A stretch of 44,940 nucleotides of DNA from Actinomycetes bacterium (GCA_021819725.1 JAKAQR010000021.1:1-44940), one strand, 5' to 3'. Counted from the stretch's first letter, positions 16,551 through 25,460 are shown. The notes: a model not told the origin generated them from the letters alone. A program made the numbers and translations.

Positions 16551-16920
16551 CTGGTGTCGTCTTCGGTACGCCTAGTCCGTTCGCTCTTGGCAGTACTTCT
16601 CTTCGCTCGAAGGAGCGGTCACCACCACTTAATTACTCGCTTGAAATCCTTCATCCTGCTTACGGATTTTCCTTATCTTCGCCAGTGATTTCGTCCCACT
16701 ACTTCAGAACGCGTATCAAGCTGCCTTGATAGCTTTGTTCCAGTGCGGCCATTCGACCCTTTTGCTTCTACTCGGTTGCTTGCCGGCGGTGAATGTGATG
16801 CAATGGCACCCATCTACAAAAGTTATTTAAGTGGGTCGATGGGTGAACCGAAGCTATTCCTACGGGCACGGATCGCTCGGCAGTGGGCTACGGATAGCTT
16901 TTCTTTGAAAGGGCGCTACC
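16551..16920. other. Intergenic region before flgB, with a weak FliA-like promoter
   Basis: About 370 bp without a convincing gene. A 72-codon frame (16743-16961) overlaps the flgB start and has no family resemblance. TAAG at 16828-16831 and ACCGAAG at 16847-16853 are 15 bp apart, a poor match to the sigma-28 consensus, placed about 70 bp before flgB. No strong terminator is seen after the preceding gene. Confidence 0.35.
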
Positions 16921-17259
16921 GTGGGTTCTACCTCGATTCAGGCTCTCCAGTTTGCTCTTGATGGATTGACATCGCAACAGCATGCGATTGCGAACAATAT
17001 GGCTAATGTCAATACGCCAGGGTTCCAAGCGACCAACGTCTCCTTCCAGTCTTCGCTCTCGAATGCGCTGGCCAATGGGGGGACTGCAGCAGCAACACTG
17101 ACCCCGTCGACAAACGCGGAATCACTTGATGGCAACAATGTCTCTATGGGCAACCAGTTGGTTCGGTTACAGAACAATGCGCTGGCGTACCAAGCCGTCT
17201 CCGATCAACTCACCACACAATTCCAGGTCCTCTCAGGAGCAATGGGAGGTCAATTCTGA
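16921..17259 (+). CDS. flgB: Flagellar proximal rod protein FlgB
   Basis: FlgB is a proximal rod subunit exported by the flagellar type III apparatus. The 112-residue protein carries the rod/hook N-terminal signature (LTSQQHAIANNMANVNTPGF, about 17-36) and a C-terminal D0 helix (LAYQAVSDQLTTQFQVLSGA). The start is a GTG preceded by GAAAGGG. It has a single Arg and no Lys by my count, in line with other exported parts of this flagellum. The stop overlaps flgC by one base (TGATG). FlgB begins the compact flgB-flgC-fliE rod block. Confidence 0.93.
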   Translation: MGSTSIQALQFALDGLTSQQHAIANNMANVNTPGFQATNVSFQSSLSNALANGGTAAATLTPSTNAESLDGNNVSMGNQLVRLQNNALAYQAVSDQLTTQFQVLSGAMGGQF

Positions 17260-17693
17260 TGTCGCTGTTCGGTGCAATCAATATCGCAGGAACTGGCGTG
17301 AACGTTGAGCAAACTTGGCTCAATTCGATCGGTTCTAACATCGCGAATGCGAATGATATCGCAGGAGTCAATCAACCACAATACCAAGAGCAAGAGGTGC
17401 TGGTCGCTCCAAAGCCGTCAGTCAACTCTTCAGGTATCCCTAATTTTACCAACTACGCACTTGGTGATGGCGTGCAGGTGAGTTCCATCGTTACTCCAAA
17501 ACCCAACGGTGAATTGACCTATGATCCAAGTTCCACGCTGGCGAACAAACAGGGTATGGTCAAGGAGCCAGGGATCAACCTCGGTACCCAACTTGGGGAT
17601 CTCGTCACCGCTCAATATAGCTACGAGGCGAACGCATCGGTCATCAGCCAGGCAAAAGCTGCCTATCTGTCAGTCCTCGGGATCGTGAGCTAA
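17259..17693 (+). CDS. flgC: Flagellar proximal rod protein FlgC
   Basis: FlgC forms part of the proximal rod with FlgB and FliE. The 144-residue product has the N-terminal motif WLNSIGSNIANANDIAG and the C-terminal D0 region beginning LGDLVTAQYSYEANASVISQ, both typical of FlgC. The central stretch (EQEVLVAPKPSV to YDPSSTLA) corresponds to the family loop with its conserved Asp-Pro. The asparagine-rich motif differs slightly from the usual NIANANT form. Both ends overlap neighbours by one base (TGATG and TAATG), so translation is coupled. Confidence 0.93.
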   Translation: MSLFGAINIAGTGVNVEQTWLNSIGSNIANANDIAGVNQPQYQEQEVLVAPKPSVNSSGIPNFTNYALGDGVQVSSIVTPKPNGELTYDPSSTLANKQGMVKEPGINLGTQLGDLVTAQYSYEANASVISQAKAAYLSVLGIVS

Positions 17694-17992
17694 TGGTGCC
17701 CGCGATCGGTGCTATCACTTCAAGTCTTGGCGCAAACCTGCCGCCGATTGGTTCCAGCGCACCGAGTGCAAGCTCGAGCTCCTTTGGTCAGATTCTCGGC
17801 AACGCCATCGATTCACTGCAAGGTACGCAAGCAACGGCGGCGACGCAGGCGCAGCAGGTAGCTGCTGGTCAGGCGAATCTCAGCGATGCCATGGTGGCTT
17901 CCAACGAATCTTTGCTTGCGACGCAGTTAGTGGTAGCGCTACGCAACGGTGCCGTGAGTGCCATCAATCAAGTGATGTCGACGCAGTTCTAG
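17693..17992 (+). CDS. fliE: Flagellar hook-basal body protein FliE
   Basis: FliE is the adaptor between the MS ring and the rod and is among the first proteins exported. The 99-residue product has a low-complexity Ser/Ala N-terminus, then the conserved helical C-terminal half: FGQILGNAIDSLQGTQATAA, then LSDAMVASNESLLATQLVVALRN split over two helices, ending AINQVMSTQF. Size and position between flgC and fliF are standard. Its stop codon lies within the first copy of a three-fold 16-bp tandem repeat. Confidence 0.9.
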   Translation: MVPAIGAITSSLGANLPPIGSSAPSASSSSFGQILGNAIDSLQGTQATAATQAQQVAAGQANLSDAMVASNESLLATQLVVALRNGAVSAINQVMSTQF

Positions 17993-18036
17993 CGCGACAC
18001 AGTGCTAGATCGACACAGTGCTAGATCGACACAGTG
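17989..18036. repeat. Three tandem 16-bp copies spanning the fliE stop codon
   Basis: Copies at 17989-18004, 18005-18020 and 18021-18036. The last two are identical (CTAGATCGACACAGTG). The first differs at two bases and contains the fliE stop TAG. No function is known. It may be a recent slippage duplication in the fliE-fliF gap. Confidence 0.85.
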
Positions 18037-18080
18037 CAATGGTTCATTTCCATCAATTGAATTTTGGGTAGGGAGTAGGA

Positions 18081-19622
18081 ATGGCATCGACGGATACCTT
18101 GTCGAATGTGACGAAGAGTCTTAAGAAGTTTGCAGACGGCTTCACCACCGGTCAGAAGGCAGTCGTCTTGGTTGGCCTCGCGATCGTGGTGGCCATCGTC
18201 TTTGTGGTTGCGTCGATGACCTCCAAGCCGACCTATGGAGTGTTGTTTACGAACCTGTCAGCCTCGGATGCAGGATCGATCACCTCAAAACTCACGAGCG
18301 CCGGGGTTCCGTATCAGCTCGAGGATTCGGGGTCGGTGATTGAGGTGCCACAAAACATGGTCGATCAGGAGCGCATCGCGATGGCGCAGGCCGGACTGCC
18401 GGCCAACTCCACGGTGGGTCTCTCCTTGTTGTCAAGTGTCGGTATCACCACCTCGCAGATCACCCAACAGGCTGACTATCAGGAGGCCCTCCAGGGCCAG
18501 CTTGAGCAGACGATCGAGGCCATCAATGGCGTGCAGGCTGCACAGGTTAACTTGGCTTTGCCTCCCACCGATGTCTTTGCGGTCGGAGGAAACCAGACGC
18601 CCACGGCGTCGGTGATCGTCACGCTTGACAACGGCGTCACCCTCTCCTCGACCCAAGTCCAGGCGATCGTGCACCTCGTCGCCTCGGCGATCCCCAATAT
18701 GAACGCCAATGGGGTGACCGTCGTCGATCAGAACGGCGACGTCCTGGCGGCACCTGGCCAAGGAGTGACCGGAACAGGGACAAGTTCTGCCACCCAGGCC
18801 TATGACAACACCCTTGAAACGTCGCTGCAGTCGATGCTTGACTCGGTGCTCGGTCCCAACCAAGCCAACGTTCGAGTGGCCGCCACCCTCGACTACAACC
18901 AGGTGACGACCAAGTCGCAACAGGTGCCAACGGTCAAGGGGAAGGCCCAATCTGCGCTCACCCAATCTAATACCCAGACGCAGACCTTTACGGGTGCGGG
19001 CACGGTCGCTGGAGGAACCCTTGGCGCGGTTACCCCGGCCCCCGGCAACGGCACCAACAGCAACTACAAGCAAAACTCGACGAATAACAGCTACGCGGTC
19101 GGTCAGATTGACCAGACAACCGTGCAAGCCCCTGGCCAGGTGCAGCGCCTCTCGGTAGCGGTTGCGGTGAATTCAAAGCTCAAGGGTGGCTACTCACTTG
19201 CCAAGATCAAGAACATGGTCGCGGCGGCTGCGGGGATTGTCGCCAAGCGCGGAGACACCCTGAGCGTGGTTGCCCTTCCGTTTGCGACCCAAACCACGGC
19301 GGCACCCGCGGCCGCGAGCCCACTGGGTTCGATCTTCTCATTGGGCAAAATACTGTTGCTGGTGCTCGGAGTCGTGGGGGCGATCCTGTTGATGGCGCGA
19401 TCCTCGGCACGCACCGAGATCGAACCTCTCTTCTTGGACGCAGCGGCTCCGACTATGGCGTTGGGTCCTGGACCTGGCGATGTCACCCAACTCATGCCCG
19501 CTCTCTCAATGCCGATGGCGCAGCCGATCGTCGCCGATGACGTACTCGATTATATCGATAAGCAACCAGACGATGTCGCCAAGCTGCTCCGCATCTGGAT
19601 GGGATCACGGGGTAACAGATAG
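18081..19622 (+). CDS. fliF: Flagellar MS-ring protein FliF
   Basis: FliF forms the membrane MS ring on which the basal body and export gate assemble. The 513 residues show a first membrane helix (about 27-46) and ring-building domains (about 50-215, including YGVLFTNLSASDAGSITSKL and the conserved GLPANSTVG). A long Thr/Gln/Asn-rich extracytoplasmic segment follows (about 230-350), then a second helix (about 423-439, KILLLVLGVVGAILLMA). A short cytoplasmic tail ends in DDVLDYIDKQPDDVAKLLRI, which matches the FliG-binding helices. ATG follows TAGGGAG. It is followed directly by fliG, as in most flagellar operons. Confidence 0.97.
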   Translation: MASTDTLSNVTKSLKKFADGFTTGQKAVVLVGLAIVVAIVFVVASMTSKPTYGVLFTNLSASDAGSITSKLTSAGVPYQLEDSGSVIEVPQNMVDQERIAMAQAGLPANSTVGLSLLSSVGITTSQITQQADYQEALQGQLEQTIEAINGVQAAQVNLALPPTDVFAVGGNQTPTASVIVTLDNGVTLSSTQVQAIVHLVASAIPNMNANGVTVVDQNGDVLAAPGQGVTGTGTSSATQAYDNTLETSLQSMLDSVLGPNQANVRVAATLDYNQVTTKSQQVPTVKGKAQSALTQSNTQTQTFTGAGTVAGGTLGAVTPAPGNGTNSNYKQNSTNNSYAVGQIDQTTVQAPGQVQRLSVAVAVNSKLKGGYSLAKIKNMVAAAAGIVAKRGDTLSVVALPFATQTTAAPAAASPLGSIFSLGKILLLVLGVVGAILLMARSSARTEIEPLFLDAAAPTMALGPGPGDVTQLMPALSMPMAQPIVADDVLDYIDKQPDDVAKLLRIWMGSRGNR

Positions 19623-20633
19623 ATGACCCAGGTCAAGGACCTCTCTGGCATGCAGAAGTCGGCTGCCGTCTTAGTACAGCTCGGCACCGAACTCGCCGCC
19701 CGGGTGCTGCGTTCGATGAGCGAGACCGAGGCGGTAGCCCTCACTCTTGAGATCGCCAAGCTACCAAGTCTTGAGAAGGAGACCATCACTGAGCTGATGG
19801 AGGAGTTCGTCGAGTCGGTGATCGCGGTCAAGACCGTGGGCCAAGGTGGGATGGACGCCGCACGTGAGATCCTCTCGGCTCGCCTTGGTAAGAACGAGGC
19901 CGACGAGGTCCTCGCCCAGTTCTCTGGGCGTTCGATTGAGAATCCGCTCTCCTTTCTCTCGCATGTCGAGTCCTTCCAACTCGCCTCCTTCTTGCAGGGG
20001 GAACACCCCCAGGCCGTGGCATTGATACTCTCGCATGTGCACTCAACGATGGCCGCAGAGGTCATGGGCGCGATGCCCGATGAGATGCGCGCTGACGTAA
20101 CCCGACGTATCGCCCTCCTCAACCGGGTCGATCCGGTGATTGTGGAACAGACCGCGGTCATCTTGCAGCGCAAGCTCGCTGGACTGACGAAGGCTGGCCC
20201 AGTGGCGATGCACAGTGGACTCAGTTCCGTCGTTGAGATCCTCAACAATATCGATCAGACCACCGAGCGGCGCATCCTCTCTGATCTGGATGCTGTCGAT
20301 CCTGAACTGGCAGATCGAATTCGGGAGCAGATGTTTGTCTTTGAAGACGTGCTCGCCCTCGATGATCGCACTCTTCAGCGTGTCTTGCGGCAAGTGAGTC
20401 CGAAGGACCTGGCGGTTGCCTTGAAGGGTGTATCATCCTCCTCGGTCGCGAAGGTGATGGGCAACATCTCCGAGCGTGCTGCGCTAGACCTTGAGGAGGA
20501 GATTGAGATCCTTGGCCCCGTTCGTCTCTCCACAGTCGAGGCAGCTCAGGCATCTATCGTGCGTTCAGTTCGCGAGCTTGAAGCCGCTGGCGAGATCATG
20601 ATCGCCCGTTCCGATGAGGAGCTGGTGAACTAG
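19623..20633 (+). CDS. fliG: Flagellar motor switch protein FliG
   Basis: FliG connects the MS ring to the C ring and receives torque from the MotA/B stators. All three domains are present in 336 residues: the N-terminal FliF-binding region (KSAAVLVQLGTELAARVLRS), the middle domain with the EHPQ motif at 127-130, and the C-terminal torque domain with the charged helix MFVFEDVLALDDRTLQRVL at 237-255. The alternating Asp/Arg pattern of that helix is intact, so the motor should be functional. The ATG lies immediately after the fliF stop. It has the charge content of an ordinary cytoplasmic protein. Confidence 0.97.
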   Translation: MTQVKDLSGMQKSAAVLVQLGTELAARVLRSMSETEAVALTLEIAKLPSLEKETITELMEEFVESVIAVKTVGQGGMDAAREILSARLGKNEADEVLAQFSGRSIENPLSFLSHVESFQLASFLQGEHPQAVALILSHVHSTMAAEVMGAMPDEMRADVTRRIALLNRVDPVIVEQTAVILQRKLAGLTKAGPVAMHSGLSSVVEILNNIDQTTERRILSDLDAVDPELADRIREQMFVFEDVLALDDRTLQRVLRQVSPKDLAVALKGVSSSSVAKVMGNISERAALDLEEEIEILGPVRLSTVEAAQASIVRSVRELEAAGEIMIARSDEELVN

Positions 20634-21275
20634 ATGGATCCGCGATCAAATCCAAACGATGTCATCCGTCTCGATCTACCCTCAGTCGACTCTGTCTTAG
20701 AGGATATTGGACTCGGAAACTCGACGGTGGCACGGTCGACGAGCCAGTGGCGCGAGGAGCTCGAACTCGCCCGCAGCGAGGGTTTTGCGGCAGGCATCGA
20801 GCACGCCAGAGGTATCCTCGATCGCGAGCTCAAAGAGGAGTTGGAACGCTATCGCAGGGATAATGAACTCCTCGATGCAGCGATCCGTGGACTCCACCAG
20901 GCTCGAGCTCAGCAGTTTTCGTTGGAGCTCGCCGATATCATTCGTTTCGCTCTTGAACTTACCCAACGCATCCTGCGCACCGAGATCGCAGATCCGATCG
21001 ATCGTATCCAAAAGATCGTAGATGAGACTGCGGAATCGGCGGCTGCCCAGGAGGCATTTTTAGTACGGGTTGCCGCAGACAATGTGGAGGCCGTCAGCGC
21101 CGCTGTGCTTCCGAAGTTGCTCGACCAAGGTTTTGAGGCGATGGCGGTCGTCGGCGAAGGATTCGGCATCCATGACCTCGTCATCGAGTCGGGCGCCCGC
21201 GTCCTTGACGCTCGTATCACTACAGCCTTTGAACGGGTCGTGAATGAGCTGGGGAGTTGGCACCATGATACCTGA
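20634..21275 (+). CDS. fliH: Flagellar export ATPase regulator FliH
   Basis: FliH binds and restrains the FliI ATPase and delivers it to the export gate. The 213-residue product starts directly after the fliG stop. It has a helical, charged N-terminal half with the Gly-spaced segment ARSEGFAAGIEHARGILDRE (about 44-63), comparable to the GxxxG helix of the family, and a C-terminal half (QRILRTEIADPIDRIQKIVD, then GARVLDARITTAFERVVNEL) similar to FliH and to ATP synthase peripheral-stalk proteins. Family identity is supported by its location between fliG and fliI. Its end overlaps the proposed fliI start by 11 bp. Confidence 0.88.
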   Translation: MDPRSNPNDVIRLDLPSVDSVLEDIGLGNSTVARSTSQWREELELARSEGFAAGIEHARGILDRELKEELERYRRDNELLDAAIRGLHQARAQQFSLELADIIRFALELTQRILRTEIADPIDRIQKIVDETAESAAAQEAFLVRVAADNVEAVSAAVLPKLLDQGFEAMAVVGEGFGIHDLVIESGARVLDARITTAFERVVNELGSWHHDT

Positions 21276-22575
21276 TCTGATGCGGGAGCGACTGTTGTCC
21301 GTTGTCGAACCAACGCCGCGTGGGCGCGTCTGCCGTTTGGTTGGGATGCACCTCGAGGTGGAAGGGGTCGAAGCAGGGATCGGCGATGCGGTCGTGGTGG
21401 ATCTAGGAGGGGCGAAGACGCTCATCGCCGAGGTTGTCGGCCTCGATAACCAGCGGCTCATCTGCATGCCGTTCAAGGAGATGACCGGTGTGCGCTACGG
21501 TAATCCTGCCTGGTCACTGAAGCGACCACCACTCTTTCCGGTTGGGCCGGCCCTCCTTGGAAGAGTCTTGGACTCAGAGGGGCGACCGATCGACCAACTC
21601 GGACAGCTCACACCAGAGGATTTAGTGGTGATCGATGGCAGGGCACCTTCGCCAATGGATCGTACCCTCATCGACGAGCAACTCTCGCTTGGGATACGGG
21701 TCATCGACACCCTGGTCCCGTGTGGGATCGGCCAGCGGCTCGGTGTCTTTGCTGGTGCTGGAGTTGGGAAGTCTTCACTGCTGTCGATGATGATTCGTGG
21801 TGCCGATGTCGACGTGATCGTGTTGGCACTCGTTGGGGAGCGTGGGCGTGAGGTCAAGGAGTTTCTGGAACATGATCTCGGCCCCGAAGGCTTGGCCAAG
21901 GCGGCGATCGTCGTGGCCACCTCTGATGCACCACCCTTGTTGCGTGTGCGTGCGGCACTGGCGGCGACAAGAGTCGCCGAGTGGTTCCGTGATCAGGGAA
22001 AGCGCGTACTGCTCGTGATGGACTCACTGACTCGACTCGGTTTGGCACAGCGTGAGATTGGGCTCTCGGCCGGCGAGCCGCCGAGCGTGCGCGGTTATCC
22101 GCCCTCGGTCTTTGCGTTGATGGCACGACTGTTGGAGCGAGCCGGCACCTCGAGCCGCGGAAGCATCACCGGCATATATTCGGTCCTCGTCGATGGGGAC
22201 GACTTGAATGATCCAATCGCGGACTCCGCACGTTCAGTGCTCGATGGTCACATCGTCCTCAGTCGGAGCCAGGCCCAGCGTGGCCTCTATCCAGCGGTGT
22301 CGGTGCTGGAGTCGATCTCGCGCCTTGAGACCGCGATCCTTGATGACTCCCAGCGTGCATTAGCCCATGAGGCTCGACGACTCTACGCAGAGCTCGATCA
22401 GGTGCGCGACCTGATCGATCTTGGTGCCTACGTCGCTGGCTCGAATCCTAACGTCGATCGAGCACTTGCTACTGTCCCTCGCTTGACGCAGCTTTTTGCG
22501 CAGGATCTGATGGACTTGACCCCGGCGTCTGCGACATGGTCACGGTTGTCTCAAGCACTCGGGGTGGCGCAGTGA
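21265..22575 (+). CDS. fliI: Flagellar export ATPase FliI
   Basis: FliI is the hexameric ATPase that drives loading and unfolding of flagellar export substrates. It resembles the F1 beta subunit. The Walker A motif GAGVGKS lies at about 164-170, followed by ALVGERGREVKEFLEHDLGP and the Walker B region RVLLVMDSLTRLGLAQREI, with GEPPSVRGYPPSVFALMARL and SITGIYSVLVDGDD typical of FliI/YscN. I place the start at ATG 21265 (436 residues) because GGGGAG lies just upstream. An earlier in-frame ATG at 21244 has no SD. The stop overlaps the next start. Confidence 0.97.
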   Translation: MIPDLMRERLLSVVEPTPRGRVCRLVGMHLEVEGVEAGIGDAVVVDLGGAKTLIAEVVGLDNQRLICMPFKEMTGVRYGNPAWSLKRPPLFPVGPALLGRVLDSEGRPIDQLGQLTPEDLVVIDGRAPSPMDRTLIDEQLSLGIRVIDTLVPCGIGQRLGVFAGAGVGKSSLLSMMIRGADVDVIVLALVGERGREVKEFLEHDLGPEGLAKAAIVVATSDAPPLLRVRAALAATRVAEWFRDQGKRVLLVMDSLTRLGLAQREIGLSAGEPPSVRGYPPSVFALMARLLERAGTSSRGSITGIYSVLVDGDDLNDPIADSARSVLDGHIVLSRSQAQRGLYPAVSVLESISRLETAILDDSQRALAHEARRLYAELDQVRDLIDLGAYVAGSNPNVDRALATVPRLTQLFAQDLMDLTPASATWSRLSQALGVAQ

Positions 22576-22985
22576 ACCTGGCTGGTCGCCGACGAGCGTT
22601 GACGCTATTGCTCCGTATGCAAGAGATTGAGCGTTGGGGTCACCTTCGCGAGCTGCGAGAGGCTGTTGAACGACGTGGTGCAGAACTTGACAAGGTAGAC
22701 GACCATCTCGCGGTCGTCGAGGCTCGTAGCGATTTTGGGACCCTTGGACCAGAGCATCTCTCCTTAGCTGCCCAGCATGGAGAACGCGCCTTAGCGGCAG
22801 CGCAGACCATAGCGGTGCAGGAGCGGGTCCTGGTCGCCATCGATGCCAAGCGCAGAACGCTTGAGGACCTGCGTACCGTCACCGTTGGTGAACTTGAGCG
22901 CCAACGCGCCCGACGTGAGCTCGTTGAAGTTCTTGATTTCTTTGTAGCCCGCCAAATTTTTGATCGTCAACTAAGGAGTGAGTGA
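22572..22985 (+). CDS. fliJ: FliJ-like flagellar export chaperone
   Basis: FliJ is a small coiled-coil protein that couples FliI to the FlhA gate and recycles chaperones. A GTG start at 22572 (GTGA overlap with the fliI stop) gives 137 residues, essentially one long antiparallel coiled coil rich in Glu, Arg and Ala (REAVERRGAELDKVDDHLAV, then RRTLEDLRTVTVGELERQRA). An upstream in-frame ATG at 22536 would add 12 residues inside fliI. Sequence conservation is low in this family, so the call relies on coiled-coil form, size and place after fliI. It overlaps the next gene by one base. Confidence 0.78.
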   Translation: MNLAGRRRALTLLLRMQEIERWGHLRELREAVERRGAELDKVDDHLAVVEARSDFGTLGPEHLSLAAQHGERALAAAQTIAVQERVLVAIDAKRRTLEDLRTVTVGELERQRARRELVEVLDFFVARQIFDRQLRSE

Positions 22986-24127
22986 TGAACGCCATCCCCG
23001 CAACCCTTCCAGCGCTCACCGATCTTTCTAATGCCTTTGGCCAACTGGCCAATCAGGCTACCTCGGCGAGTGGGCCGGGTGAGTTTCTCCAAACCCTCAA
23101 TCAAGTGCAGTCGACGATTGGGTCGATTCTCGATCCGACAGCGGCCACAAGTACCTCGTCAGCCGCTGATTCCTCGGCCGTGACCAACACTGGAACATCC
23201 TTGGCTGCAGGGATGACGAGTGGAGGCCTTGGCACAACGGCGGGTGGGACGGGAGCCACAGTGATTGGCACCGGTTTGATGAGCACGCCAGCGTTGACGG
23301 CGTCGGCAGCGTTCGGAGCATCACCAGCGACGAGTCCTGCACAAACCGCTGGTCAGAGCTCTTCTCCGGTGAACCAAGCGGTCGCCAATGCCTTGAATGA
23401 GATCGGTGTACCCTATGTATGGGGTGGTTCATCACCGTCGGCTGGGTTCGACTGCTCTGGACTGGTGCAGTGGGCCTACGGCCAGGCTGGTATTGATCTG
23501 CCACGAGTCGCTGACCAACAAGAACAGGTGGGGACCCAAGTCGCCTCATTGGCTCAGGCACGACCTGGTGATCTTGTCTTCTACGGGAACCCTGCCTACC
23601 ACGTGGGAATCTATCTCGGCAACGGGTATATGGTCGATGCGCCTGAGACGGGACAGACTGTGCAGATCCAACCGGTGGGAGATCCTACCGAGATTCGCAG
23701 TGTCGCGCCGGTCATGAACAGCCCGCAGGCGAGCGTACCATCAGACCTATCCTCCGTCTTTGCGGCTGCGACCCAGGCCTACAATCTGCCACCCAACCTG
23801 TTGACTTCGGTCGCAACGGCGGAGTCTGGGATGAATCCATCTGCAGTCTCCTCGGCGGGTGCGGAAGGACTCATGCAGATTATGCCGCAAACGGCCGCTT
23901 CGCTGGGTGTCAATCCAATGAACCCTACCCAGGCGATCTATGGAGCTGCTGAACTGCTTTCTCAAAAATTAACCAAGTTTGGATCAGTGCCACTCGCTTT
24001 AGCCGCCTACAACGCAGGTGACGGGGCGGTGGAGCAGTACGGGGGGATACCGCCATATGCCCAGACGCAAAATTACGTGACCGAGGTCATGAGACTCATG
24101 GGAGGCCAAAATGTCGCCAATAGCTAA
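22985..24127 (+). CDS. Bifunctional cell-wall hydrolase: NlpC/P60 peptidase plus lytic transglycosylase
   Basis: The 380-residue protein joins two wall-degrading domains. After a Ser/Thr/Ala-rich N-terminal region (1-128), an NlpC/P60 cysteine peptidase (about 129-240) shows VPYVWGGSSPSAGFDCSGLV with the catalytic Cys at 157 and AYHVGIYLGNGYMVDAP with His at 206. Then an SLT-type transglycosylase (about 255-375) shows ESGMNPSAVSSAGAEGLMQI, with catalytic Glu at 280, and PLALAAYNAGDGAVEQYGG. No signal peptide is seen, so export through the flagellar apparatus is inferred. It probably opens peptidoglycan for rod growth, a role of FlgJ in other bacteria. ATG follows AAGGAG. It lies between fliJ and fliK. 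Confidence 0.92.
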   Translation: MNAIPATLPALTDLSNAFGQLANQATSASGPGEFLQTLNQVQSTIGSILDPTAATSTSSAADSSAVTNTGTSLAAGMTSGGLGTTAGGTGATVIGTGLMSTPALTASAAFGASPATSPAQTAGQSSSPVNQAVANALNEIGVPYVWGGSSPSAGFDCSGLVQWAYGQAGIDLPRVADQQEQVGTQVASLAQARPGDLVFYGNPAYHVGIYLGNGYMVDAPETGQTVQIQPVGDPTEIRSVAPVMNSPQASVPSDLSSVFAAATQAYNLPPNLLTSVATAESGMNPSAVSSAGAEGLMQIMPQTAASLGVNPMNPTQAIYGAAELLSQKLTKFGSVPLALAAYNAGDGAVEQYGGIPPYAQTQNYVTEVMRLMGGQNVANS

Positions 24128-25439
24128 GTCAACAACCACTCCGCTCCTCGAGGTACTGCCCCAAGAATCGCCAAAGTCGCAAGCCAAGTCAAAAACCCAA
24201 GCGAGTTCCAAGGAGCGCTCTGAGGCTGATGGTGCCAAAACGCACGCTCAGCCGACCTTTGCGGAGGTACAAGCCAGATTGGAGCGACCTGTGGTCAATA
24301 GGCATCGGCCAACGTCGCCTATCCCTGTGACCACGACCCTTACGTCGCCTGTCCCTATGACCACGACCCTTGCGTCGCCGATTCCTTCGACGATCGCCCG
24401 GTCCGGTCATGACACCAAGACATCTGCACAATCTGCGGATGGATCGGTGGTCCTTGCGACGAGGAGCGACGCTATCGAACTCATCACCACCCCCCCGGCA
24501 ACCGCAGGCGCTCCAATGGTGCGTACTGCAGAGAATGCACCAGCGCAAACTCGGATTGCGACGCAGGGGGAGGCTGGGGCTCAAGCCCAGGCTGCCATCC
24601 CACCAACGAAGTCGATCACTACAGCGTCCTCGACGAGCGAGGCTGGGGCACCCGAGGTTCCCCTTGGTAAGGATCGCCAGATCGGTGCGGTCTCTTCAGG
24701 GAGCCTGCCGAGCCAAGGAGGAGAGGACATTGGCACTTTAACAGCTCCACTCGCGCCACGCTCATCATCTGTCAGTATCAGTCGCGCCCCTCTCATCATC
24801 GAAGGATCACCACGATCACACATTTCTTCGTCGCCACCACCATCTGATCCATCAAATCAGGTGGTGCGTACAAAGGCGGGCGCTGGTGTGTACAATGGAG
24901 CCCAACTCTTTGTCGGACAATCGCGCGTGCCGCACCAACCGGCACCGGTAGGCCCACTCGTCGAGATGAATGGATCGAGTCCACTACAGCGTCTCGATAT
25001 GGCCTCGCCCCCTTCCGTTCCAGTGGCTGGAGCGACTGGCGAAGCGATGGCGTCCTCCCCACTTGGACAACTCGGCACTATCGTGGCCCAGGTGGTTCGG
25101 GAGGGCAATCTTCCAAGGACGATCACTATCGCACTGGAACCAAAGGAACTCGGACAGCTCCAGCTACAGGTGACCTCTAATGGTGGTGAGATTCAAGTCC
25201 ACATCCAGGTCGCTGATCCTCTGACGAGAGGGATTGTGAGTCAGCAGCTCGGTGATTTGACCAACGCCTTACAGCGTGATCTTGGATTTGGTGGTCAGCA
25301 AACAGGAGGACAAGGGCGGCCGTCGGAATCCTCACCATCCGATGGAGTGCCGATGCTTGACGCGACGCCCATTGCAGGTGTCGTGTCTGGATCTCCTACG
25401 GCTGTGGTTGCACATTCGCTTGTCGACGTACGGCTCTAA
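24111..25439 (+). CDS. fliK: Flagellar hook-length control protein FliK
   Basis: FliK measures the hook and switches export specificity to filament proteins. The 442-residue product has a long disordered Pro/Ser/Thr/Ala-rich N-terminal ruler region (1-320) and the conserved C-terminal switch domain at about 330-400 (NLPRTITIALEPKELGQLQL, then VHIQVADPLTRGIVSQQL). A 30-bp tandem repeat encodes two TSPxPxTTTL units near residues 67-88. The ATG overlaps the upstream hydrolase gene by 17 bp, with GGGAGG upstream. Position before flgD and flgE is standard. Confidence 0.92.
   Translation: MSPIAKSTTTPLLEVLPQESPKSQAKSKTQASSKERSEADGAKTHAQPTFAEVQARLERPVVNRHRPTSPIPVTTTLTSPVPMTTTLASPIPSTIARSGHDTKTSAQSADGSVVLATRSDAIELITTPPATAGAPMVRTAENAPAQTRIATQGEAGAQAQAAIPPTKSITTASSTSEAGAPEVPLGKDRQIGAVSSGSLPSQGGEDIGTLTAPLAPRSSSVSISRAPLIIEGSPRSHISSSPPPSDPSNQVVRTKAGAGVYNGAQLFVGQSRVPHQPAPVGPLVEMNGSSPLQRLDMASPPSVPVAGATGEAMASSPLGQLGTIVAQVVREGNLPRTITIALEPKELGQLQLQVTSNGGEIQVHIQVADPLTRGIVSQQLGDLTNALQRDLGFGGQQTGGQGRPSESSPSDGVPMLDATPIAGVVSGSPTAVVAHSLVDVRL
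24311..24387 (+). repeat. 30-bp in-frame tandem repeat inside fliK
   Basis: Two similar 30-bp copies at 24311-24340 and 24341-24370, plus a partial third, encode TSPIPVTTTL, TSPVPMTTTL and ASPIPST. Copies differ at a few bases. Being a multiple of three, copy-number change would lengthen or shorten the FliK ruler without breaking the frame. Confidence 0.8.
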
Positions 25440-25460
25440 GGAAGAAAGGAGGATAAGGCG

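Noticed and set aside
16743..16961. 72-codon frame overlapping the flgB start
   Set aside because: No SD or family resemblance, and it overlaps flgB by 41 bp in another frame.
18432..19127. Long reverse frame opposite fliF
   Set aside because: Low-complexity Arg/Gly-rich translation typical of antisense shadow. fliF on the other strand is certain.
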